From: Kineococcus aurantiacus
Lineage (GTDB): Bacteria > Actinomycetota > Actinomycetes > Actinomycetales > Kineococcaceae
DNA: 64,000 nucleotides
Direction of reading: 5' to 3'
Assembly: GCF_013409345.1 (NCBI RefSeq)
Contig: NZ_JACCBB010000001.1
Span: forward strand, 4,402,001-4,466,000
How positions within the stretch are numbered: the first letter of the stretch is position 1; each line of letters begins with the position of its first letter. A program made the position numbers and the translations under genes. This document shows, in pieces, positions 26,207-34,100 of the stretch. Under the pieces are notes generated by a model. The model was given only the letters and a program-made list of their open reading frames with translations, was not told the origin of the DNA and searched no databases.

Positions 26207-26917
26207 GTGCACGCCTCGGCCGTGCTGGCGGCGTGGGAGCGGGCGGCGGGCACCGCCGGGCACGAGCGTGCGCTCGCGCTCCTCGACCCGGCCGACGCCG
26301 ACCCCGACCGCCCGCTCGGAGCGCGCGACGCCGACCTGCTCGTCGTCCTGCGCGACGTCCGCGGGCCCGACCTCGACGCGCTCGCCACGTGCCCCGCGTG
26401 CGGCACGACGCTCGAGGTGCACCTGCCCGTCGACGACCTGCGGGCCGGGTACGTCGGGCCGGGTCCCGCCGGGGCGCTCGCCGGTGGCGGCGCTCTCGTC
26501 ACGGTCGCGATCGGCGCCGTGGTGGTGCGTGTGCGACCACCGGCGACCGCCGACCTCCTCGCGGTCTCCCACCTGCCGACGGTCGCCGCCGCGCGCGCCG
26601 CCCTGCTCGCGCGGTGCGTCCTCGACGTCACGCCGGCCGGGGCGGTGCTGACCGACGACGTCGTCGCCGAGGTCGGCCGGCGCCTGGAGGAGTCCGATCC
26701 GCTGGTCGACGTCCGTGTCCGCGTCGTGTGCGCGGAGTGCGGGCACGCCTGGGCCGCGCTCCTCGACGTCCCCGAGCTCGTGTGGGCCCAGGTGAGCGGC
26801 GTCGGGCGCCGGCTGCTCCGCGAGGTGGACGTGCTGGCGCGGCGGTACGGGTGGTCCGAGGGCGACATCCTGGCGCTGAGCGAGGAGCGCCGACGTGCCT
26901 ACCTGGACCTGCCGTGA
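26207..26917 (+). CDS. T4-type baseplate-associated protein with two CxxC pairs
   Basis: A 236-residue protein (GTG start at 26207, four bases after the tube stop; an ATG at 26180 would overlap the tube gene). It corresponds to the T4-baseplate-type protein usually found after the tube in eCIS loci. The N-terminal part has LLVVLRDVRGPDLDALATCP, then CPACGTTL at about residue 62. The second half has CAECGHAW at about 174. The two CxxC pairs resemble a split zinc knuckle, which would be structural. The C-terminus (LLREVDVLARRYGWSEGDIL, LSEERRRAYLDL) is the conserved helical end of this family. It overlaps the next gene by GTGA. Confidence 0.75.
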   Translation: MHASAVLAAWERAAGTAGHERALALLDPADADPDRPLGARDADLLVVLRDVRGPDLDALATCPACGTTLEVHLPVDDLRAGYVGPGPAGALAGGGALVTVAIGAVVVRVRPPATADLLAVSHLPTVAAARAALLARCVLDVTPAGAVLTDDVVAEVGRRLEESDPLVDVRVRVVCAECGHAWAALLDVPELVWAQVSGVGRRLLREVDVLARRYGWSEGDILALSEERRRAYLDLP

Positions 26918-27615
26918 CGGACTTGTTCACCCGCCTCGCCGCCCGCGCCCTCGGCGTCGGTGCGCCGGTGGTCGACGCGCGGGTGCTGGAGGACCCCGGG
27001 CCGCTCCCCGACCCCGACCGCGAGCTCGGCGCCGACCCCGGCGTCGACCACGCGCCCGTGCCGCCGCCGGCCGCCCCCGTCCTCCGGCCCTCTCCCACGG
27101 CGCCGGCGGCCCGCGAGCAGCCGGCGCCCGCACCGGTGCACGCCGACACCCCCGCACCCGAGGCGCCTCGGACACCGGTCCCGACGACGCCCCACCCGCC
27201 GCACCGGACGCCACCGCCGCCCGTGCTCGCCCCCGTGCCGGTCATCGTGCCCGCCGGACGTCCGGGCCCGCTGCCGGTCTCCGTCGACGACCCGCCCGAC
27301 GTGGCCCTGCTCCGGGGCGGGACCGTCCCGGACGGCGTCGTCGCCGTAGCGCAGGTGCCGCGGAGCGCGACGACGGGCGCGCTCGTGCTCACGCCGCGGC
27401 CGGCGCCCGCGGGGCCACCCGACCTCCCCGATCCGCCCGACCGGCCGGCGCCACCCACCGCTGCGCCGACCGTGCACGTGACCGTGGGCCGCATCGAGGT
27501 CCGCCTGCACCCGCCGCTGCGGGCGTCGCGCGACGGTGACCCGGCCGCGCCGCCCGCCGCCGCGCCCGCCCTGAGCCTGGAGGAGTACCTGCGCCGACGG
27601 GAGGAGCCCTCGTGA
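26914..27615 (+). CDS. proline-rich eCIS-associated protein of unknown function
   Basis: A 233-residue protein with ordered ends and a disordered middle. The N-terminus TDLFTRLAARALGVGAPVV and the C-terminus VHVTVGRIEVRLHPP ... LSLEEYLRRREEPS look conserved in eCIS loci. About 140 residues in between are Pro/Ala-rich. It overlaps both neighbours by four bases, so it is made together with the baseplate protein and the cap. I do not recognise a domain. It is possibly an assembly or anchoring factor whose end motifs bind two partners across a flexible linker. Confidence 0.7.
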   Translation: MTDLFTRLAARALGVGAPVVDARVLEDPGPLPDPDRELGADPGVDHAPVPPPAAPVLRPSPTAPAAREQPAPAPVHADTPAPEAPRTPVPTTPHPPHRTPPPPVLAPVPVIVPAGRPGPLPVSVDDPPDVALLRGGTVPDGVVAVAQVPRSATTGALVLTPRPAPAGPPDLPDPPDRPAPPTAAPTVHVTVGRIEVRLHPPLRASRDGDPAAPPAAAPALSLEEYLRRREEPS

Positions 27616-28892
27616 CGACCTCCCTGGGGATCGCGGCCACCACTGCGGTCATCCGGAGCCTGCTGCAGAACGCTCTCCCCGAGGCGCAGCTCAACGGCGT
27701 CCTGGGCCCCATCACCGTGTCGGCCCTGCCGCCGGACCGGATCTCGGAGTCGGCGGAGACGAGCCGCCTCAACCTGTTCATGTACCAGGTGCGCCCCAAC
27801 ACCGGGTGGTCCACCGCCGAGCTGCCCTCCGCCGCGGCGAGCGGGCGTCGCACCGCCAACCCGCCGCTCGCCCTGGACCTCGGTTACCTGCTCAGCGCCT
27901 ACGGCAAGGACAACTTCCACGGCGAAATCCTGCTCGGCTACGGGGCGCTGGTGATCCACCGGACGCGGGTCCTCACCCGGGCGGCCGTGCAGCAGACGTT
28001 CGCCGGCTCGCCCCCGGCGGACCTGACGCTGCTCGCGACCGCCGAGCTGGAGAGCCAGGAGGAGCTCGTCTCGCTGTCCATGGAACCGCTGACCACGGAG
28101 GAGATGTCGCGGTTGTGGCAGGTCTTCGGCGAGCGCTACCGCCCGTCGATCGCCTTCACCGCGCACGTCCTGCTCCTGCGGGCCGACGACCCGGTGGCAC
28201 CCCCCGGACCCCCCGTCCTGATCAGCCGGCTCGGGGTCACCACGTCGATCCACCCCACCATCACCGCGGTCGAGCCGCGGGTCGCGACCGCCGGGACGAC
28301 CACCCACCTGGAGCTCGTCGGGACCAGCCTGCTGACTCCGCGCACGCGGGCTCTGTTCGGCTCCGGGGAGGCCGAGGACCCGCAGCCCGGATCCACCCCG
28401 CTGCGGGTGAGGGTCCCGCTGCCCGGGACGCTGAGAGCCGGTGTCAACACGGTGCGGGTCCAGCAGCCGGCGCTCTTCGAGGGGGAGGAGCGGCCCGGGG
28501 TGGAGTCGACCGTGGCGCCGTTCGTCCTGCGACCCGCCTTCACCACCACGGGAGCGGGAATCCCGAGCATCGTGGTGAGCGGCGGCACCCCCAGCGGTCC
28601 CCGCATCTCGGCCACCGTCACCGTGCGGCTGCGCCCCGACGTCGGCCGGCGGCAGGACGTCCGCCTCCTGCTGACCCAGACGGGAGCCGCCGCCGGAGCG
28701 GTCCCGCACGCCGCCACCGTCGCGGCGCCGTCGCGGGCGGCCGCCGCCGCGGACAGCACCGACACGATCGCCTTCCGGGTCGACGACGTCCCGCGCGGTG
28801 ACTACCTGGCACGCGTCCGGGTCGACGGCGTCGAGACCGAGCTCGGTCAGGTGAACGGCGTCTACGCCGAGCCGGTGGTGGACCTCAGATGA
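27612..28892 (+). CDS. DUF4255 tail-terminator/cap protein (Afp16/Pvc16-like)
   Basis: A 426-residue protein with the DUF4255 domain at the N-terminus (IAATTAVIRSLLQNALPEA, RLNLFMYQVRPNTGW, PPLALDLGYLLSAYGKDNFH, LLGYGALVIHRTRVLTR). This domain caps the far end of sheath and tube in Afp and PVC. The C-terminal half (from about residue 215) has Ig-like beta-rich repeats (ITAVEPRVATAGTTTHLELVG, VRVPLPGTLRAGVNTVRVQQ), an addition common in actinobacterial versions. GTG start overlapping the previous stop; ATGA overlap with the ATPase. Confidence 0.88.
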   Translation: MTTSLGIAATTAVIRSLLQNALPEAQLNGVLGPITVSALPPDRISESAETSRLNLFMYQVRPNTGWSTAELPSAAASGRRTANPPLALDLGYLLSAYGKDNFHGEILLGYGALVIHRTRVLTRAAVQQTFAGSPPADLTLLATAELESQEELVSLSMEPLTTEEMSRLWQVFGERYRPSIAFTAHVLLLRADDPVAPPGPPVLISRLGVTTSIHPTITAVEPRVATAGTTTHLELVGTSLLTPRTRALFGSGEAEDPQPGSTPLRVRVPLPGTLRAGVNTVRVQQPALFEGEERPGVESTVAPFVLRPAFTTTGAGIPSIVVSGGTPSGPRISATVTVRLRPDVGRRQDVRLLLTQTGAAAGAVPHAATVAAPSRAAAAADSTDTIAFRVDDVPRGDYLARVRVDGVETELGQVNGVYAEPVVDLR

Positions 28893-30901
28893 ACGCCGGT
28901 CCCTCGCTCGCCGCCCGCCTGGCCGCCGTCCGGGCGGCCCTGGCCCTCGCGGTCGGCCAGCGGCTCGACCCCGTCACCGCGCCGGCGCCGACCGACGACG
29001 GGCTCGACGGCGTCGTACGAGCCGCCGGGCTGACGCCGTTCGAGCGGGACGTGCTCGTCCTGGCCGCCGGCTGCGAGCTGGACCCGGGGATCGCCGCGTT
29101 GTGCGCCGCCGCGCACGGCGACCCGGGACGGCGGTTCCCCACCCTGGGGCTCGCGTTGCGGGTCCTCGACCAGCCGCACTGGGACGCCGTCCTCCCTGAC
29201 GGCCCGCTGCGCGGGCTGGCGCTGGTGGACCTCGACCCCGGCGGGTTGCTGGACGTCCGGCTGCGGGTCGAGGAGTCGGTCATGCTCGCCGTGGTCGGGC
29301 TGGACCCGGTGGACCAGCGGCTGGCTGAGTTCGCCGACCCTCGCGCTGCGGCGTCCGTGCGCGCCGTCACCGGTTCCCCGGCAGCGGACACCGACAGCAC
29401 CTGGGACTCGGAGCCGGACGCGGGCCCGGGCGTGACGGCGGGCGAGCTGCTGCCCGACGCTCACCGGGAACTGCTGGAGGAGGCCGCCGTGCGGTGGTCC
29501 GGTGGGGCGCTGGCCCTGCGCGGAGCGCAGCACGCGGACCGGGTCGCGTTCGTCCGGGCGCTCGCCGCCCGGCTCGGCGCCCGCCGCTGGTGGCACCTGC
29601 GTGACCTGCCCGTCGATTCCCTGGAGCGGCAGGGGCTGGCCCGCCGCCTGGTGCGCGAGGAGCGCCTGACCGGTGCCCCCGTCGTCCTGGAGATCGACGA
29701 CCTCGGTGACACGGGCCTGCGGTTCGCGGCGCGCCTGGCCGACACCGGGGCACGTGTGGTGTGGTCCAGCGCGTCCCCGCGACCGCACCTGCCGGCACCG
29801 CGGTGCGCCGTGGACCTGCCGCCGCGCACGCTCGCGGAGAACGTCGAGCTCTGGCGAGCGGCCCTGGGACCGCGCGCCGCGGGTCTGGGCAGGCAGGTGG
29901 AGCGGCTCGCCGGGCAGTTCCGGCTGCCGGTCGACGACCTCCAGGAGGCAGCCGGCCTCGTCGGCGACGCGGTCGGCGATGCGGTCGGCGGCGAGGCTGC
30001 CGGCAGCCCACGCCCGTGCGGCCAGCCGGGTGGCCGGACCACCAGGGGCAGCGTCGGCGCGGAGCTGTGGACCGAGTGCCGCCGCCGCGCGCGGACCGGT
30101 CTGGTGGGGCTGGCCGAGCGCGTGGAGCCGGCGGCGACGTGGGACGCGCTGGTGCTGCCGGACCGCGAGCGGGCTCAGGTCGCGGACGTGCTGCGGCACG
30201 CCCGGCACCGCGCGACCGTCCACGAGCGGTGGGGCGTGGGCCGCACCGGCGGGGTGAGCGCGCTGTTCGCCGGGCCGAGCGGCACCGGCAAGTCCTTCGC
30301 GGCCGAGGTGGTCGCACGGGAGCTCGGGGTGGACCTGTACCGGGTCGACCTCGGCGGCGTGCTGAGCAAGTACATCGGCGAGACGGAGCGGCACCTCAGC
30401 CGGTTGTTCGACGCCGCCGAGGCCGGCGGGGCGCTGCTGCTCATCGACGAGGCCGACGCGCTGTTCGGCAAGCGCAGCGAGGTCCGCGACAGCCACGACC
30501 GCTACGCGAACATCGAGGTCAGCCACCTGCTGCAGCTGATGGACGCCTACCGCGGTGTCGCCGTCCTGACCACCAACCTGCGCGGCAACCTCGACGACGC
30601 CTTCCTGCGCCGCCTGGGCTTCGTCATCTCCTTCCCCTTCCCGTCGGCCCGCGAGCGACGGCTGTTGTGGGAGCAGGCGTTCGGCCCGGCGGTTCCCGTG
30701 GGGGACCTGGACCCCGTGCGCATGGCGCAGCTCACGCTCAACGGCGGCAGCATCCGCAACGTCGCCGTCCACGCCTGCTTCCTCGCCGCCGAGCGGGGCG
30801 GCCCGGTGCAGATGGCCGACGTCCTGGCCGGGGCCCGGGTGGAGTACGCCAAGCTCGACCAGCCCCTCACGCCCGGCGAGCTGGCGGGGTGGGCGGCGTG
30901 A
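28889..30901 (+). CDS. AAA+ ATPase of the eCIS (Afp15-like)
   Basis: A 670-residue AAA+ protein. The N-terminal helical region includes GLTPFERDVLVLAAGCELDP. A degenerate ATPase-like middle domain follows (WWHLRDLPVDSLERQGLARR). The active AAA module at about residues 440-640 has Walker A AGPSGTGKSFAAEVVARELG, Walker B ALLLIDEADALFGKRSEV, sensor TTNLRGNLDDAFLRRLGF and arginine-finger candidates. Afp15-type ATPases are hallmark genes of eCIS, needed for assembly of complete particles rather than for firing. It overlaps the cap gene and the small gene after it by four bases each. Confidence 0.93.
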   Translation: MNAGPSLAARLAAVRAALALAVGQRLDPVTAPAPTDDGLDGVVRAAGLTPFERDVLVLAAGCELDPGIAALCAAAHGDPGRRFPTLGLALRVLDQPHWDAVLPDGPLRGLALVDLDPGGLLDVRLRVEESVMLAVVGLDPVDQRLAEFADPRAAASVRAVTGSPAADTDSTWDSEPDAGPGVTAGELLPDAHRELLEEAAVRWSGGALALRGAQHADRVAFVRALAARLGARRWWHLRDLPVDSLERQGLARRLVREERLTGAPVVLEIDDLGDTGLRFAARLADTGARVVWSSASPRPHLPAPRCAVDLPPRTLAENVELWRAALGPRAAGLGRQVERLAGQFRLPVDDLQEAAGLVGDAVGDAVGGEAAGSPRPCGQPGGRTTRGSVGAELWTECRRRARTGLVGLAERVEPAATWDALVLPDRERAQVADVLRHARHRATVHERWGVGRTGGVSALFAGPSGTGKSFAAEVVARELGVDLYRVDLGGVLSKYIGETERHLSRLFDAAEAGGALLLIDEADALFGKRSEVRDSHDRYANIEVSHLLQLMDAYRGVAVLTTNLRGNLDDAFLRRLGFVISFPFPSARERRLLWEQAFGPAVPVGDLDPVRMAQLTLNGGSIRNVAVHACFLAAERGGPVQMADVLAGARVEYAKLDQPLTPGELAGWAA

Positions 30902-31167
30902 GCGCGGGCGGCGGTGACGTCCGGGTGACCGTCGAGCGCCTCGTCGTGGAGACCGACGGCGCCGTGCGCGCCGACCTCCTCGCCGCGGCGTTCGTCGACG
31001 AGCTGACCCGGCTCGCACGGCGCCGCGTCCCGCCCGGCTCCCGCACCGCCTCGGCTCGTGGCCCGCACGACGCCGTCGGTGACCCGCGGACCGAACCGGT
31101 GCGTGCCGGCCGCGCTGTGGCGGCGGCTGTGCACGCCGCGCTCCTGGCGGAGGTGGGACGTGCCTGA
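30898..31167 (+). CDS. small eCIS operon protein, unknown function
   Basis: An 89-residue product from a GTG overlapping the ATPase stop. It begins VSAGGGDVRVTVERLVVETDG and continues ADLLAAAFVDELTRLARRRV, so a short beta strand pair is followed by an amphipathic helix. The end overlaps the start of the giant DUF4157 gene by eight bases. I do not recognise the family. Its position between the ATPase and the giant protein, and its size, would suit a loading chaperone or adaptor, but that is a guess. Confidence 0.6.
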   Translation: MSAGGGDVRVTVERLVVETDGAVRADLLAAAFVDELTRLARRRVPPGSRTASARGPHDAVGDPRTEPVRAGRAVAAAVHAALLAEVGRA

Positions 31168-34100
31168 GCGCACCTGGTCCTCCCCCCGCACGCGTCCGGA
31201 CCCGGGACGCTCCGACCGGAGCCGGGCGGACGCCGGTCGCGGTGCCCGCGGGCGCGAAGTGGCCGCACGCCAGGACCCGGGCGAGCGGGGTCGCCCCGCG
31301 CGGCCGGGTCCGCGCGAGGCCGAGCAGCGCCTCGCCCACGTCGTCCGGCTGCCCGCGCCCGCCGGCGTGCCCCTGGACCCTCGGCTCGCCGACCGGCTCG
31401 GCTCCCGCCTGGGACGCGACCTCAGCGCCGTCCGGCTGCACCACGACTGGTTCGCCGCCGAGCTGGCCGAGGCCCTGGACGCCCGAGCCGTCACGCACGG
31501 GGACGACGTGTACCTGGGCCCGGACGCGCCCGGGCCGGGCATACCGGTCGGCACGCAGCTGCTGGCGCACGAGCTCGTCCACGCCGACGGTGGGGCGACC
31601 GTGCCCGGCCGGACCCCGGCGGTCGAGGAGGCGCTGGCCGAGCGGTCCGCCCGTGCGGTCGCCGGGGACGCTGCGGAGGTCGACGGTGCGCCGACGGAGT
31701 CGGACGGTGCACCCGTCGAGCGGGTGGCGGGTGGCGCGCCCGCCGCGGACCCGCCAGGGAAGTGGACGCGGCTCGGCCGGCTCGCCACCGCCACTCTCAC
31801 CCGGCGGAACAAGGTGGGAGAGCCCGGCACGGGAACCGGGGCGACGCCCGACGTCGTGACCGCGGGGGAGGCGCTCGTCCGGCTGGTCGACCGCCTGGTC
31901 GGCGCGGACCCGGACGACCGGACCGGCCGACTGGCCTCGGTGCTGGGCCGGCTCGAGCAGTCGCTGCGCGACGCCGTGGTCACGACCGTCGCCGCGCGCA
32001 GCGGTGGCCACGTCGCCGACGTGCTGAGGGCGATCGGCGACCGGCCGGCCGAGCCCACGGGGGCGGGTCGTCCCGCTCAGGGCGGTGATGACGCGGCCGG
32101 TCCGGTCGACGTGCCGGTCCCGGCGGGCGCCGACGGCGGGGTCGGCACGGCGGGGACCCAGTCTCCCGTCGGCGCGCGGGACCCGGCCCCAGCGGCGGGC
32201 GTGCCGCCTGTCCCTGGAGCCCCGCTCGCGGGTGCCGGCGAGCCGTTCGTGGTGGGCGCCGCGCCCGAGGCGGCCCCAGCAGGTGAGGCACCCCCCGTGC
32301 CCGAGGCGCCCGGCGAGACCGGTGCGGCCGCAGGGTCGCCGGCCGGCGTTGCGGAGCCGGTGGACGTCGGTGAGGAGGGCGGTGAGGAAGGCGCGCCCGC
32401 GCCCGCACCGGCGCAGCTCGAGACGCCCCCGACGGAGTCCGTCGAGGCGGCGGGCGGTGCGGTGCCGGGTGCGTCGGCGGCCCCACCGGCCGCGTCGTCC
32501 GGAGCGCCGGTGCCGGGCGGCCAGCCGGCGGCTGCGGCGCCGACCGGGGAGGCGGCGCTTCCCGCTGCCGGCGGTGCGGTGGCTCCGCCGGTGGGCGGCG
32601 AGGCGCCGGGCGCCCTCCCGACCGGGGAGTCTGCGGCGACGGCCCCTGAGGGCCCGGCCGAGCCGGCCGCGGGCGTCACCCGGTCGGCGGCGGACGGCGC
32701 GCTGGGTGGCGGCATCGCGGGTCCGCCCGCCGCGACCACCGACGAGGACACCGCCGGTGTGATCGGCCCCGTGGAGGAGGCGGGAGACACGGAGGCCGCC
32801 GCGGTGTCCGTGACCACTCCGGCCGCCACCGACCTGCCTCCGGGACCCGCGCCGGTCGACACCCCCGCGCCGGAGCCGACCGTGGCGGCGGCCGCCCTCG
32901 CGGGCACGGCGACGGCCCCCGCCGAGCCGGCCGGGACGGCCGCTCCCGGGGAAGGTCCGGCCGAGGAGATCGCACCGGGCAGCCAGCCGGCGGAGTCGGG
33001 GCCGGAGGAGCCGGGAGGCGAGCCGGGCCCGGGCGAGACCTCGGACAGCGCCGGCACACCGGTGCCCGATGACGCCGTCCCGCCGCCCGCGACCGGGGAG
33101 GCGGGCGAGGCCGGTACGGGCTCGGAGGCTGCCGACGGCGCCGCAGCCGGTCCGGTCCCCACCTCACCGGTGACCGGCGCTCCCGCGTCCGCCGGGCCGG
33201 CCGCTGACGAGTTGGTGCCTGCCGAGACCGTGCCCGCCGAGACGGCGCAGGCCGCGTCCACGACCGCCGAGCTCGTGACTCCCGAGCCGGTGTCCGCGGA
33301 GCCGGAGGCCGCCGGCGGGGTCCTCGCCGGGTCGGGACTGCCGGAACCCGTGTCGCCGCCGGACGGGGCGCCACTGCCGGGCGGGGAGCCCGGCGTCGTC
33401 GTCGGACAGGCGCTGCCCGCCGAGTCGGAGCCGACGCTGACCGATCCGCCGGCGCCCACCGGCGGAGGAGGCGGCGGTGGTGCCGCCCTGCCGGACCGCC
33501 CGACGCCCAGTGCCCCGGACGTCTCGACCATGAGCCCGCAGGCGGCGCTGGGCACGGTCGCGTCCCTGCCCGCCTCGGTGCTCGCGCGGAGCCTGCCGGG
33601 CGTGACCGCCGCTGCGCAGCGGACGGTCAGCGAGAAGCAGTCTGAGCTGGCCGCGAACCCGCCGACCATGCCGCGCCCGTCGGGCGTGCCCGCCGACCGC
33701 GACGCCTCCCTTCCGGCGGCCCCCCTGCCGCCGCTGCCCGAGCCGCCCACCCGCGAGGTGCCCGTTCCGGCCGGCGGGCCCGGCGCGCCGCCGCCTCAGG
33801 CCGCCACGCCCCCGCCGCCCGGTCCGCCGGTCGCCCTACACGTGCCCGAGCCGACGGTGGGCGGCGACAAGGAGCTCAGCGCGGAGGACGTCCGCCGGGT
33901 CGAGCGGTCCGTCGACGAGCTGCCTACCACCGACCCCGCGCTGGACGTGACCGCAGGACCGGTCCCCGCGCTGCGGCTGGTGGGCGACGAGGACCCCGCT
34001 CGCGTGGCGACGCAGGCGAAGGGGGTCGAGGAGCTGACGACCGCCACGCAGACCGAGGGTCTGGCCGACGCCCGCACTGACACGGGAGAGAACGACGTCT

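Noticed and set aside
31568-31582. Calling the DUF4157 protein an active metalloprotease because of HExxH
   Set aside because: HExxH is a general feature of DUF4157, and proteolysis is not shown for most members. Only the domain is claimed.
28862-32011. 1049-codon minus-strand frame opposite the eCIS ATPase
   Set aside because: Antisense shadow of the AAA+ ATPase and DUF4157 genes; no motif and no ribosome site.
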